From: Collinsella sp.
GTDB lineage: Bacteria > Actinomycetota > Coriobacteriia > Coriobacteriales > Coriobacteriaceae
DNA: 56,787 nucleotides
Reading direction: 5' to 3'
NCBI GenBank assembly: GCA_019414645.1
Contig: DXLP01000017.1
Coordinates: 1 to 56,787, forward strand
The translations under genes were made by a program, and so were the position numbers. The notes under the pieces are model-generated. The model was not told the origin of the DNA and did not search any database. It was given only the letters and a program-made list of their open reading frames with translations. Of this stretch, positions 9,845-18,400 are shown one piece after another (position 1 is the first letter of the stretch; the number at the start of each line of letters is the position of its first letter).

Positions 9845-11299
9845 ATGGCAGACATCGCATTCGAGAAGGACCTCTCCGTCGCCGAGACCGGCATCGAGGG
9901 CCTGAAGGTCGTCGACCTCGCCGTCCACGGCGACTCGCGCGGCTGGTTCAAGGAGAACTGGCAGCGCGCCAAGATGACCGCCCTGGGCATTCCCGACCTC
10001 AGGGTCGTCCAGAACAACATCTCCTACAACGACAGCCGCGGCGTCACCCGCGGCATCCACGCCGAGCCCTGGGACAAGTTCATCTCGGTGGCGCGCGGCT
10101 CGGTCTTCGGCGCCTGGGTGGACCTGCGCGAGGGCAGCGCCACCTACGGGAAGGTGTTCACCTGCACGCTCGACCCGAGTAGGGCCATCTACGTCCCGCG
10201 CGGCGTGGGCAACTCCTTCCAGGCCCTGGAGGACGGCACCGCCTACACCTACCTGGTGGACGCCCACTGGTCGCTGGAGCTCAAGAGGACCTACACCTTC
10301 GTGAACCTCGCCGACCCCGAGCTCGCCATCGAGTGGCCCATCCCTCTCGACGAGGCCACCGTCTCCGAGGCCGACCTCAACCACCCGATGCTCGCCGATG
10401 TCGTCCCCATGGCGCCGAAGCGCACCCTCGTCACCGGCTGCAACGGCCAGCTGGGCCATGCGGTCCGCGCGCTCGCCGAGGAGCGCGGCGTGGCCAAGGA
10501 CTTCGACTTCTGCGACATCGACACCTTCGATATGTCAGACCCGGACGCCTACACACAGTACGACTGGTCGCTCTACGGCACCGTGATCAACTGCGGCGCC
10601 TACACCGCCGTGGATAGGGCGGAGACCGCCGAGGGCCGCGCGACCGCCTGGAAGGCCAACGCCACCGGGCCGGCCCTCCTCGCCCGCACATGCTCTGATC
10701 ACGGGATCACCCTCGTCCACGTGTCCAGCGACTACGTCTTCGACGGCACCGCCGAGGTGCATGACGAGGGGGAGCCCCTCAGCCCGCTGTCCGTCTACGG
10801 CCAGACCAAGGCCGCCGGCGACATCGCCGTGGCCGGGTGCCCGCGCCACTACATCATGCGCTCCAGCTGGGTCATCGGCGAGGGCCGCAACTTCGTCAAG
10901 ACGATGAAGGGCCTGTCCGACCGCGTCGCCGACCCCGAGGACGGGCTCGAGCAGGTCACGGTCGTTGACGACCAGCTGGGCCGCCTGACCTTCACGCGCG
11001 ACATGGCCGAGGCCATCTTCCACGTGCTGGGGACGCACGCCCCCTACGGCACCTACGACTGCACCGGCTCCGGCACCGTCAAGTCCTGGGCCGATATCGC
11101 CCGCGCCGTCTTCGAGGCCGCCAACGGCAACGGGGACAGGGTCGTGCCGGTATCGACCGCCGACTACTACGCGAGCGCCGAGGGCCCCGTCGCCCCGCGC
11201 CCGGTCCACTCCGCGCTCGACCTGTCCAAGCTCGAGGCTGCCGGCTTCCACATGCCCGACTGGGAGGAAGAGCTGGGGGAGTACATCAAGACGCTCTAG
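9845..11299 (+). CDS. rmlC-rmlD: Fused dTDP-4-dehydrorhamnose 3,5-epimerase / reductase
   Basis: A 484-residue bifunctional enzyme for the last two steps of dTDP-L-rhamnose synthesis. Residues 1-190 are an RmlC cupin: DSRGWFKENWQ, the catalytic-His segment RGVTRGIHAE near residue 72, and YVPRGVGNSFQAL. From about residue 192 a Rossmann domain begins, KRTLVTGCNGQLGHAV, with VSSDYVFDG and the Y-x-x-x-K motif in SVYGQTKAAG, typical of RmlD. The two are usually separate proteins in proteobacteria; fusion guarantees 1:1 expression. ATG at 9845 with ATAGGAGC upstream. Very high GC matches rfbA and rfbB. Confidence 0.92.
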   Translation: MADIAFEKDLSVAETGIEGLKVVDLAVHGDSRGWFKENWQRAKMTALGIPDLRVVQNNISYNDSRGVTRGIHAEPWDKFISVARGSVFGAWVDLREGSATYGKVFTCTLDPSRAIYVPRGVGNSFQALEDGTAYTYLVDAHWSLELKRTYTFVNLADPELAIEWPIPLDEATVSEADLNHPMLADVVPMAPKRTLVTGCNGQLGHAVRALAEERGVAKDFDFCDIDTFDMSDPDAYTQYDWSLYGTVINCGAYTAVDRAETAEGRATAWKANATGPALLARTCSDHGITLVHVSSDYVFDGTAEVHDEGEPLSPLSVYGQTKAAGDIAVAGCPRHYIMRSSWVIGEGRNFVKTMKGLSDRVADPEDGLEQVTVVDDQLGRLTFTRDMAEAIFHVLGTHAPYGTYDCTGSGTVKSWADIARAVFEAANGNGDRVVPVSTADYYASAEGPVAPRPVHSALDLSKLEAAGFHMPDWEEELGEYIKTL

Positions 11300-11321
11300 C
11301 CGCTATTAACTTTTCGAGAGT

Positions 11322-11351
11322 AAAAGCCGCCGTTCTTTAACGGCGGCTTTT
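11322..11351. terminator. Bidirectional terminator between convergent genes
   Basis: AAAAGCCGCCGTT (11322-11334) and AACGGCGGCTTTT (11339-11351) form a perfect 13-bp stem with loop CTTT. A on one side and T on the other let it serve rmlC-rmlD on the plus strand and the glycosyltransferase on the minus strand. Confidence 0.85.
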
Positions 11352-11401
11352 CTTGTTGGTGGCTATCTGCGCAGTGGTGCCAATAGTATTTTGCGGAAGA
11401 T

Positions 11402-12373
11402 CTACCTCTCGCTTGGCATGGAAGTAGGGTGGCCGGGCTGGTCGTCGTAGGCGTATTTGCTGTACACGTTGACCTCCCACTGCTTTTTTTCGACCTTTGC
11501 TACAGAATCTAGGATGAAGCCGGTCGCAAGGCTCAGGCCGCACAGGAACATAAACGAGGCGGCGAGCACAGCGGTGGGGAAGCGCGGGACGAGGCCGGTC
11601 TGGAAATATTCGACAACGATGGGCATGCCCAGGGCGAGGCCGAATACCGCGAACAGAAGCGCAACGAGGCTGAAGAACTTCAGCGGGCGGTAGTCCTTGA
11701 ACAGCGTGCCGATCATCGCAACGACTTTAATGCCGTCGCTCACGGTGTTGAGTTTGGACTCGGAACCCTCGGGACGGTCGCGGTACTCGATGGGCACATC
11801 TTTGATGCGCCAGCGGTGGTCGACGGCGTGGATCGAGAGCTCGGTTTCGATCTGAAAGCCCTCGGAAAGCACTGGGAAGGTTTTAACGAACGGGCGGCTC
11901 ATGGCGCGGTAGCCTGTCATGACGTCATCGAAGCTGTAGCCATAGATCCACTTGATCATGGCGCGGACCAGATTATTGCCAAAGCCGTGGAAGGCACGCT
12001 TGTTCTCCTCGGCGTAGGTGCCGTTGGAAAGGCGATCGCCTACGGTCATGTCGGCCGTGCCGTTAAGGATGGGCTCGCAGAGGGCCTTGGCCGCCTCGGC
12101 GGGGTAGGTGTCGTCTCCGTCGACCATCAGGTAGCAATCGGCGTCGATATCGCGAAACATCTGGCGGCACACGTTGCCCTTTCCCTGACGGGGCTCAAAG
12201 CGGACTGTGGCGCCGTGCTCGGTGGCAATGCGTGAGGTATCGTCCGACGAGTTGTTGTCATAGACATAGACCGTCGCCTGCGGAAGTTCGCGGTGAAAGT
12301 CGTCGATGACTTTACCGATCGTGAGCGCTTCGTTGTAGCAAGGGATGATGACGGCGATGGATTCAGAATTCAC
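11402..12373 (-). CDS. Polyprenyl-phosphate glycosyltransferase (DPM1/GtrB-like)
   Basis: A 323-residue membrane-anchored GT2 enzyme. Residues 1-230 form a dolichol-phosphate-mannose-synthase-like domain: IAVIIPCYNEALTIG at the start, metal-binding MVDGDDTY, then a DVMTGYRAMSR motif. Two C-terminal hydrophobic helices follow (FFSLVALLFAVFGLALGM and the AVLAASFMFLCGLSLATGF segment). Such enzymes load one sugar onto undecaprenyl phosphate for use outside the cytoplasm, here plausibly to decorate the exported polymer. The start is the GTG at 12373, supported by AAGGAG seven bases upstream. It is divergent from the ABC exporter genes. Confidence 0.85.
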   Translation of the reverse strand: MNSESIAVIIPCYNEALTIGKVIDDFHRELPQATVYVYDNNSSDDTSRIATEHGATVRFEPRQGKGNVCRQMFRDIDADCYLMVDGDDTYPAEAAKALCEPILNGTADMTVGDRLSNGTYAEENKRAFHGFGNNLVRAMIKWIYGYSFDDVMTGYRAMSRPFVKTFPVLSEGFQIETELSIHAVDHRWRIKDVPIEYRDRPEGSESKLNTVSDGIKVVAMIGTLFKDYRPLKFFSLVALLFAVFGLALGMPIVVEYFQTGLVPRFPTAVLAASFMFLCGLSLATGFILDSVAKVEKKQWEVNVYSKYAYDDQPGHPTSMPSER

Positions 12374-12403
12374 TTAATGCTCCTTATACATTCAATCCTA
12401 GAA

Positions 12404-12494
12404 AGTATAGCCGTTTGGGCCTGGCATCCTAAGATGTGGGTTAGTTCTCCAGTTTTGTTGCGCGAATCGTTTGCATGGCCGTCGGGTCTATACT
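12404..12494. promoter_or_regulatory. Divergent promoter region: two TATACT -10 boxes
   Basis: The 160-base divergent spacer holds TATACT on the minus strand (12409-12404), facing the glycosyltransferase, and TATACT on the plus strand (12489-12494), facing the ABC permease. Partners at -35 are weak (TTAGGA for the minus one), so only the -10 elements are supported. Confidence 0.4.
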
Positions 12495-12533
12495 GTTCGT
12501 TTGTCAACGATTACGAGTAAAGGAGTTGCATCC

Positions 12534-13379
12534 GTGTCGGATCAGACAAAGCAACAAGAAACTCGCAGTCTGCCTGCGACGTTTGCTAAGAATGAATTTG
12601 AGAAGGATGCGTTTATCCTTCGCCAGCTGGTTACCAAGGATTTTAAGATCAAGTATCGCCGTAGCGTTCTGGGCGTCGCATGGTCGGTGCTCAATCCGTT
12701 GCTGATGATGATTGTCATGGCCATCGTGTTCTCGACGATTTTTGGCCAGGGCCGCAATGGCTCAATGACGCCCGAGATGTACCCGCTGTACTTGATCGTG
12801 GGTAACGTTACCTTTGCCGTCATGTCAGAGTCTACGAACCAGGCCCTGACGTCGATCGTTGGCGCTGCCCCTCTGCTCAAGAAGGTTAAGGTGCACCGCT
12901 GGGTCTTCCCGGTGCAGAAGGTGCTCTTCTCGCTGGTCAACTTTGCCTTCTCGCTGGTCGCCGTCGCCATCGTTATGCTGTGGTTCCGCGTTATGCCTTC
13001 TTGGCATCTCATTTTGCTGCCTGTCTGCCTGCTGCTGCTTATGTGCTTCTGCATGGGCCTGGGCATGATGCTCTCTGCCCTTACGGTTTTCTTCCGCGAT
13101 GTCATGCATCTGTGGAGCGTTGTCATTACGGCATGGACCTACATTACGCCCATCTTCTGGACGACTGACTATATTGCGCAAATGCCGCATCTCGTGCGTA
13201 TCTTGATGTATGCGAACCCCATGTACAACTACCTGCAGTTTATGCGCGATATCTTCCTGTTCCAGACGACGCCCTCGCTTGTGACGTTTGGCATGTGCGT
13301 CGCTTGGGCGGTCCTTGCGCTTGTTATTGGCTACACTGTGTTCCATAAATCTGAGCGCAAATTTATCCTCTACATCTAA
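12534..13379 (+). CDS. ABC-2 type polysaccharide exporter, permease subunit (Wzm/TagG type)
   Basis: A 281-residue inner-membrane permease with about six transmembrane helices and the ABC2 exporter pattern. An amphipathic N-terminal segment (FILRQLVTKDFKIKYRRSVLG) leads into the first helix with the typical R-S-x-L-G-x-x-W motif, and VMHLWSVVITAWTYITPIFW precedes the last helices. With the ATP-binding subunit encoded 11 bases downstream it would export a lipid-linked glycan made in the cytoplasm. The GTG at 12534 is preferred since AAGGAG lies eight bases upstream; an in-frame ATG 21 codons earlier lacks one. Confidence 0.88.
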   Translation: MSDQTKQQETRSLPATFAKNEFEKDAFILRQLVTKDFKIKYRRSVLGVAWSVLNPLLMMIVMAIVFSTIFGQGRNGSMTPEMYPLYLIVGNVTFAVMSESTNQALTSIVGAAPLLKKVKVHRWVFPVQKVLFSLVNFAFSLVAVAIVMLWFRVMPSWHLILLPVCLLLLMCFCMGLGMMLSALTVFFRDVMHLWSVVITAWTYITPIFWTTDYIAQMPHLVRILMYANPMYNYLQFMRDIFLFQTTPSLVTFGMCVAWAVLALVIGYTVFHKSERKFILYI

Positions 13380-13390
13380 GGAGTGCTGTG

Positions 13391-14158
13391 ATGACTGAAT
13401 CTGTTGTTGATTACAGCGAGCAGCCTCTGGCTGTCGAGGTCGACGACGTCACCATGATCTTTAACATGGCGTCCGAGTCGCTGACCAACCTCAAGGAGTA
13501 CTTTATTAAGCTTGCCAAGCACGAGCTGTTCTTTGAAGAGTTTCGGGCACTTAAGCATATCTCGTTCGATATTCATCGCGGCGAAGTTGTCGGTCTGGTT
13601 GGTACCAATGGTTCCGGTAAGTCTACGATGCTCAAGATCATCGCCGGCGTGCTTGAGCCTAGTGAGGGCAGCGTTAAGGTTCACGGTAATATCGCACCAT
13701 TGATTGAGCTTGGTGCCGGCTTTGATCCTGAGTTGACTGCCCGTGAGAACATCTATCTGAACGGCGCTCTGCTCGGATATACCAAGGAGTTCATCGATGC
13801 CAACTTTGACGGCATTATTGAGTTCGCTGAGCTTCAGAACTTTGTCGACATGCCGTTAAAGAATTTCTCCTCGGGCATGGTTGCACGCATTGCCTTTGCA
13901 ATCGCGACGATCACCGAGCCCGATATCCTGATCGTTGACGAGACGCTGTCCGTCGGTGACGTGTTCTTCCAGCAAAAGTGCGAGGCGCGAATTCAACACT
14001 TTATCCAGAGCGGTGACGTGACGGTTCTTTTTGTTTCGCATTCCATGGACCAGGTTGAGCGCATTTGCCAGCGTGCCGTTTGGATTGAGAAGGGTGACCT
14101 TCGCATGGACGGCCCGGTTGATGAGGTCTGCAAGGCGTACCGCGAGCAGTTCAACTAG
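13391..14158 (+). CDS. ABC polysaccharide exporter, ATP-binding subunit (Wzt/TagH type)
   Basis: A 255-residue ATPase that powers the adjacent permease. Walker A is GLVGTNGSGKSTMLK near residue 70, the ABC signature is NFSSGMVARIAFAIA, and Walker B is DILIVDETLSVGD. It begins with the extended VDDVTMIFNMASESLTNLKEYF segment seen in O-antigen/teichoic exporters. It lacks the C-terminal carbohydrate-binding domain present in some Wzt proteins, suggesting that polymer end-capping is not checked here. AAGGAG sits six bases ahead of the ATG at 13391. Same operon as the permease. Confidence 0.9.
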   Translation: MTESVVDYSEQPLAVEVDDVTMIFNMASESLTNLKEYFIKLAKHELFFEEFRALKHISFDIHRGEVVGLVGTNGSGKSTMLKIIAGVLEPSEGSVKVHGNIAPLIELGAGFDPELTARENIYLNGALLGYTKEFIDANFDGIIEFAELQNFVDMPLKNFSSGMVARIAFAIATITEPDILIVDETLSVGDVFFQQKCEARIQHFIQSGDVTVLFVSHSMDQVERICQRAVWIEKGDLRMDGPVDEVCKAYREQFN

Positions 14159-14210
14159 GTTATAATTACTTGCGCTTGGCTGAGTTGCTTGGCTGGGCGT
14201 GCGGTCATTT

Positions 14211-14287
14211 GCTCCATTAGCTCAGTTGGATAGAGCAGGGGACTTCTAATCCCAAGGTCGACGGTTCGAATCCGCCATGGAGCACCA
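14211..14287 (+). tRNA. tRNA-Arg (anticodon TCT), CCA encoded
   Basis: A full cloverleaf can be drawn: acceptor GCTCCAT pairs with ATGGAGC, the D-arm is GCTC-AGTTGGATA-GAGC, the anticodon loop is CTTCTAA (anticodon TCT, reading AGA), the T-loop is TTCGAAT, and the 3' ACCA is encoded. A TATAAT at 14161-14166 lies 45 bases upstream, partly in the end of the ABC transporter gene region, and may be its -10 box. Confidence 0.92.
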
Positions 14288-14296
14288 TCGTTTATT

Positions 14297-14329
14297 AAGC
14301 CCAGACCGCTTGGTGGTCTGGGCTTTTTT
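14297..14329 (+). terminator. Intrinsic terminator after tRNA-Arg(TCT)
   Basis: AAGCCCAGACC (14297-14307) pairs with GGTCTGGGCTT (14315-14325) around a seven-base loop, followed by a T run. Confidence 0.85.
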
Positions 14330-14358
14330 CTTGTTGCTGCAGTTTTGAAGGGCGTGCT

Positions 14359-15345
14359 ATGAGCAGTAAAAGGCTCGATTGGATTGATATTGCTAAGGGC
14401 ATTGCAATTATTCTGGTCATTGTGGGGCACACTGTTCCAAATCCTTCTCCTTTGCGACATGCAATTTTCTCTTTTCATATGCCGGTGTTCTTTTTTCTTG
14501 CCGGGTACACATTCAGGCCTAAGCCGTGGCGTGAGCTGCTGAGCGGATCGGTGCCGCGTCTTCTAGTGCCATATCTGGTTCTTGCGTTGGCGTGGCAGGT
14601 ACCGACGTTTTTGATGAGCGGCGCTCCTTTGACGGGCGGTACGCTGGTTGCGGGACTTGAGACGATTGTGTTTGCCTCTGGCGTTGATGTGCCTGGGCTT
14701 GGCGTTGCCGCCGTCGGCATGGCATGGTTTCTGGCGGCGCTGTTTACGTCACGGTTGCTGTTTAATGCTCTGATGCTGTTGTTTGATGGACGCGAGGTTG
14801 GAGTTGTTTACCAGGGCGCCGCCTGTGCCGTAATTGCCTTCTGCGGGCTGAGCGTGTCTCGCCTTTTGGGTGTTTACCTGCCGCTCGATCTGGATCTGAG
14901 CTGCTATATCGTCCTGTTGATGTGGGCTGGCTATACGGTTCGTCATAGGGGGCTGGAGCCGAGCGTGGACAAGCCACTGCTGTTTATTGGCTTCGATGTT
15001 GTTTGGCTTACTTTCGCGGCTTTGAGCGGACTTGAGCTCTCGAGCCGCCGCGTGGATGGCTTTGTCATTGCCACGATTGCCGCTCTCGCTGGCAGTTACT
15101 GCGTGTGCTGGGTTTCTATGGCGATTGAAAAGATGAAGGCCATGCCGATTTTGGGGGCTTTTGGGCGAGGACTCGTGTTTTGTGGGCAGGCTAGCCTTGC
15201 CATCTTCGCAATCCATGCGGTTGATTGGTTTATCCCTTGGCAGACCATGCCTCTGCTTATGACACTGCCGGCATCGTGGCTCTTCGCATCGATTGTGCGC
15301 TGTGCCTGCGATATTGGATTGGCGTACGTGATTAAGAAGGCGTAA
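14359..15345 (+). CDS. Membrane acyltransferase family 3 (OatA/NodX type)
   Basis: A 328-residue polytopic membrane protein with about ten hydrophobic helices. The N-terminal RLDWIDIAKGIAIILVIVGH contains the family's near-invariant D-x-x-K-G and the His thought to act in acyl transfer; IFSFHMPVFFFLAGY is the second conserved block. Members O-acetylate sugars on surface polymers or peptidoglycan. Placed beside the exporter, it may modify the same glycan, but it has its own terminators on both sides. ATG at 14359, GAAGGG upstream. Confidence 0.85.
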   Translation: MSSKRLDWIDIAKGIAIILVIVGHTVPNPSPLRHAIFSFHMPVFFFLAGYTFRPKPWRELLSGSVPRLLVPYLVLALAWQVPTFLMSGAPLTGGTLVAGLETIVFASGVDVPGLGVAAVGMAWFLAALFTSRLLFNALMLLFDGREVGVVYQGAACAVIAFCGLSVSRLLGVYLPLDLDLSCYIVLLMWAGYTVRHRGLEPSVDKPLLFIGFDVVWLTFAALSGLELSSRRVDGFVIATIAALAGSYCVCWVSMAIEKMKAMPILGAFGRGLVFCGQASLAIFAIHAVDWFIPWQTMPLLMTLPASWLFASIVRCACDIGLAYVIKKA

Positions 15346-15347
15346 CG

Positions 15348-15386
15348 ACAGTGGGGAGGACCAACTTGGTCCTCCCCACTGTTTCT
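15348..15386. terminator. Terminator between the acyltransferase and aroQ
   Basis: ACAGTGGGGAGGACC (15348-15362) and GGTCCTCCCCACTGT (15368-15382) form a perfect 15-bp stem with loop AACTT, followed by TTCTAATT. It sits between convergent genes and can serve the plus-strand acyltransferase; minus-strand use is also possible. Confidence 0.8.
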
Positions 15387-15411
15387 AATTATCTGCAGTG
15401 TTGCAGCCTTA

Positions 15412-15846
15412 CTATTTGAGACGCTCCCTCAGCAGCTCCAGAGCGTGCGCATACCCCTGCAGGCCTTCGCCGGTGATGGTGGCAAAGCATGCTAGGCGGG
15501 CGTAGCTCACCTGACGGAAGTCCTCGCGGGTCTCGACGGCGCTAATGTGGACCTCCACAGCCGGGATGGCGACGGCCTTGAGCGCGTCGAGGATCGCCAC
15601 GCTCGTATGCGTATAGGCAGCCGGGTTGATGACGATGCCGTCGACCTTGCCGTATGCCTCCTGGATCTTGTCGACGATGCTGCCCTCGTGGTTGGACTGG
15701 AAGACTTCGACCTCGTCAAAGCCCTGCGCGGCGCCTGCCTCCTGGCAGATCTGGACCAGGCGGTCGTAGTTGTCGCTGCCGTAGATGCCCGGCTCGCGAA
15801 TGCCGAGCATGTTGAGGTTTGGGCCGTTGATGACGAGTGCTTTCAT
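15412..15846 (-). CDS. aroQ: 3-dehydroquinate dehydratase, type II
   Basis: A 144-residue type II dehydroquinase, which removes water from 3-dehydroquinate to give 3-dehydroshikimate. Starts MKALVINGPNLNMLGIREPGIYG, with catalytic Tyr in the flexible loop, QSNHEGSIVDKIQEA, INPAAYTHTSVAILDAL and EVHISAVETREDFR, all family hallmarks. The ATG at 15846 follows AAAGGAAGC; longer upstream readings are rejected. It is the last gene of the aro operon and is separated from aroE-aroK by a strong hairpin. Confidence 0.95.
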   Translation of the reverse strand: MKALVINGPNLNMLGIREPGIYGSDNYDRLVQICQEAGAAQGFDEVEVFQSNHEGSIVDKIQEAYGKVDGIVINPAAYTHTSVAILDALKAVAIPAVEVHISAVETREDFRQVSYARLACFATITGEGLQGYAHALELLRERLK

Positions 15847-15887
15847 GGTTGCTTCCTTTGTGGTTAGGCGGGCGGTGAGGCGGAATG

Positions 15888-15930
15888 AAAAACCACCACA
15901 AAGGTGCCTGTCCCCTTTGTGGTGGTTTTT
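15888..15930 (-). terminator. Strong hairpin between aroE-aroK and aroQ
   Basis: AAAAACCACCACAAAG (15888-15903) and CTTTGTGGTGGTTTTT (15915-15930) form a perfect 16-bp stem with an 11-base loop. With T runs on both sides it looks like an intrinsic terminator. It would reduce read-through into aroQ unless aroQ has its own promoter. Confidence 0.7.
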
Positions 15931-15931
15931 G

Positions 15932-17182
15932 TTAGAGAGCGGGTGGGAGGGTGTCGAGGACGGCGTGGGCGGTGTTGGCGGCGCAGTCGCGTGAGTCGAT
16001 GATGTAGTCGGCCCAGGCGCGGTAGTGTGACATGCGCTGTTCAGCCAGCTTATCGATGCCGTCGCGTGCGGTGATGGGGCGGCCCTTGTGTGCGAGCTCA
16101 TCGAGCTTACGGTTGAGCATCACGATCTGGCTGTTCTGGTGCAGCAGCGGGTAGTTCTCGTCGCGCGTTACCACGCCGCCGCCGGTGGAGAGCACCAGGC
16201 CGCTGCGCTTGGAGATGTCGGCCAGCGCCGCCGTCTCCTGCTTGCGGAAGGCCACCTCGCCGCGCTCGACGATAAAGTCGGCACAGGGCATGCCCAGACG
16301 CTCCTCGAGCGCGTGATCCAAGTCGATGTGCTCGCGACCCGTGAGCTGGGCGATCTGCTCGCCCACACGGGTCTTGCCCGAACCCGGCATGCCGATCAGG
16401 GCAATGTTCTGCTCGCGGTGGGACAGCCGCTCCGTCACATCCAGGATGCGCTTGCGCGGGGTGGCTTGGCCGGTGTAGCGCTCGACAGCTTGTGCCGCCT
16501 GGGCAACAAGCATGAGCAGGCCGCCGATGCAGGGGATGCTGCGGCGCTCGGCCTCGAGCATCAGACCCGTGCGGGCAGGGTTATAGACGATGTCGATGAC
16601 GCCCTCGAGCGCATCGAGTCCTTCGAGTGTGCAGGGAGCACCGGGGCAGTGGGGGAACATGCCGGCAGGCGTGCAGTTGACGAGCAGCGCGGCATCGGAC
16701 TGCTGCGCGATGTTGTCGTAATTGACCTCGCTCGTGCGACCCACGGGTACGACGATGGCGCCCAGGTCGTCGAGCACCATGCTGGCCGTGGTGCCGGCAC
16801 CGCCGGTGGCGCCGAGCACGAGGGCCTTCTTACCGGCAACCTCTACGCCTAGCTCCTCGACCAGGCATTGGAAGCCAAAGTAGTCGGTGTTGTCGCCGCG
16901 CAGGCGGCCGTCGGGCAGGCGCGTGATGGTGTTGACGTTGCCCATGCGCTCGGCGAGCGGACTCAACTCGTCCAGGTATTCCATGACGGCGCGCTTGTAG
17001 GGGATGGTCACGTTGGTGCCCTCCCACTCGTCACCCGTCATAAAAGCCTCGAGATCCTCGGGCTCGCGCTCAAAACGCGCGTACTCCAGGCCTGCGAGCT
17101 CTTTGTAGATGGTCGGGGTGTAGCTGTGGCCCAGCACGCGGCCCAGCACGCCGTAGGGACGGGTTGCGGCGGTATCGGTCAT
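15932..17182 (-). CDS. aroE-aroK: Fused shikimate dehydrogenase / shikimate kinase
   Basis: A 416-residue bifunctional enzyme doing two consecutive shikimate steps. Residues 1-255 are AroE: HSYTPTIYKEL, NVTIPYK, GDNTDYFGF and the nucleotide-binding GATGGAGTTA. From about residue 260 follows AroK with P-loop GMPGSGKTRVG, acidic D-L-D-H, STGGGVV and the lid KGRPI. In most bacteria these are two proteins. In this operon the ATG at 17182 directly abuts the pheA TAG, so translation is coupled. Nothing suggests that either active site is broken. Confidence 0.93.
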   Translation of the reverse strand: MTDTAATRPYGVLGRVLGHSYTPTIYKELAGLEYARFEREPEDLEAFMTGDEWEGTNVTIPYKRAVMEYLDELSPLAERMGNVNTITRLPDGRLRGDNTDYFGFQCLVEELGVEVAGKKALVLGATGGAGTTASMVLDDLGAIVVPVGRTSEVNYDNIAQQSDAALLVNCTPAGMFPHCPGAPCTLEGLDALEGVIDIVYNPARTGLMLEAERRSIPCIGGLLMLVAQAAQAVERYTGQATPRKRILDVTERLSHREQNIALIGMPGSGKTRVGEQIAQLTGREHIDLDHALEERLGMPCADFIVERGEVAFRKQETAALADISKRSGLVLSTGGGVVTRDENYPLLHQNSQIVMLNRKLDELAHKGRPITARDGIDKLAEQRMSHYRAWADYIIDSRDCAANTAHAVLDTLPPAL

Positions 17183-18328
17183 CTAGAGCACCTCCGTGTA
17201 GCTGCCAAAGTAGGTGAAACTCTCGCATACGTCGTCGATCGAGTCGAGCAGGTCGTCGAGGGCCTTGCTGCCAAAGGGGCAGTCCAAGTCAAAGTAGAAC
17301 ATAAACTCAAAGTCGTGGCCGGGGATGGGGCGGCTCTCAAGTTTGATGAGGTTGATGTTGAGCGCGTAGAATCGCTCGAGCACGCGGTAGAGGGCGCCCG
17401 GCTCGTTGGCCGTGGTGATCATGAGCGAGGTGCGGTTGGCGCCGGGGTATACGCGCGGCTCGCGGCTGATGACGACAAAGCGCGTGTAGTTGTTGTCCGA
17501 GTCCTGGATGTTGGGCTCCAGCACCTCCAAGCCGTAGAGTGCCGCACAGCTGCGCGAGGCGATAGCGGCGACGTCGGTGCGTTCGGAGTTGGCGACCATC
17601 TCGGCCGACATGGCCGTGTTGGGATACTTGGTGGCATGCAGGCCGTGGCCCTCGATAAAGCCGGCGCACTGGGCAATGGCTTGGCCGTGGCTGTAGACCT
17701 CGCGCACGTCGGCGAGCTTGGTGCCGGGTTTGACGAGTAAGTTGTGATCGATCTTGAGGCGCAGCGAGCGCACGATATGGAAGTCGAACTGTGCAAGCAG
17801 GTCGTAGACGGCGTTGACCGATCCGGCAGTTGAGTTTTCGATGGGCAACACGCCAAACTCGCAGAAGCCGTCGCGTATGGCGCGCATAACGCCCTCGAAG
17901 GTCTCAAAGAAGGCGATATCGGGCACGTCGAAGAGCTTGCACGCGGCGATCTGACTGTAGGCGCCTTCGACGCCCTGGCAGGCGACGGTGGCCGTCTGGG
18001 GGAAGGGCGTGTCAAAGACTGCGGCCGTGGCGCGGGCCTTTTGCGACACCGTGATGCCCTTGAGCTCGTTGATGTAGCGCTGCTGCTCGGCCTTGCTCAT
18101 GCTCATGAGGAGGCGGAACAGAGTGATGGTCTGGGCCTCATAGCGCTCGGGTGCGCGGCTGGCGAGATTGTTGAGCTTGGAGCGTTCGCGGGCGGGGTCA
18201 AAGACGGCCTTGCCCATCTCGATCTTGGATTTGGCGACTTCGGTGGCAATGTCCATACGCTCGACAAAGCTGTTGAGCAGGGTGGTGTCGATGCCATCGA
18301 TGGCCTGGCGAATATCGGCAAGGTCCAT
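17183..18328 (-). CDS. pheA: Bifunctional chorismate mutase / prephenate dehydratase
   Basis: A 381-residue enzyme committing chorismate to phenylalanine. Residues 1-90 form an AroQ-type chorismate mutase (MDLADIRQAIDGIDTTLLNS, then K-S-K-I). Residues 110-285 are prephenate dehydratase (CQGVEGAYSQIAA, IENSTAGSVNAVYDLL, and NNYTRFVVI, where the T-R-F motif lies). The C-terminal ACT domain has NEPGALYRVLERF and KLESRPI, the phenylalanine-binding motif, implying feedback inhibition. The ATG at 18328 is preferred over a GTG five codons upstream because AAAGGGG precedes it. Confidence 0.93.
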   Translation of the reverse strand: MDLADIRQAIDGIDTTLLNSFVERMDIATEVAKSKIEMGKAVFDPARERSKLNNLASRAPERYEAQTITLFRLLMSMSKAEQQRYINELKGITVSQKARATAAVFDTPFPQTATVACQGVEGAYSQIAACKLFDVPDIAFFETFEGVMRAIRDGFCEFGVLPIENSTAGSVNAVYDLLAQFDFHIVRSLRLKIDHNLLVKPGTKLADVREVYSHGQAIAQCAGFIEGHGLHATKYPNTAMSAEMVANSERTDVAAIASRSCAALYGLEVLEPNIQDSDNNYTRFVVISREPRVYPGANRTSLMITTANEPGALYRVLERFYALNINLIKLESRPIPGHDFEFMFYFDLDCPFGSKALDDLLDSIDDVCESFTYFGSYTEVL

Positions 18329-18400
18329 GGAGGCCCCTTTCACGTGTTGGTGATTTTTCTGGGACGGACGTGGGGGCCGGAGTTGGCCCCCCGGAGATTT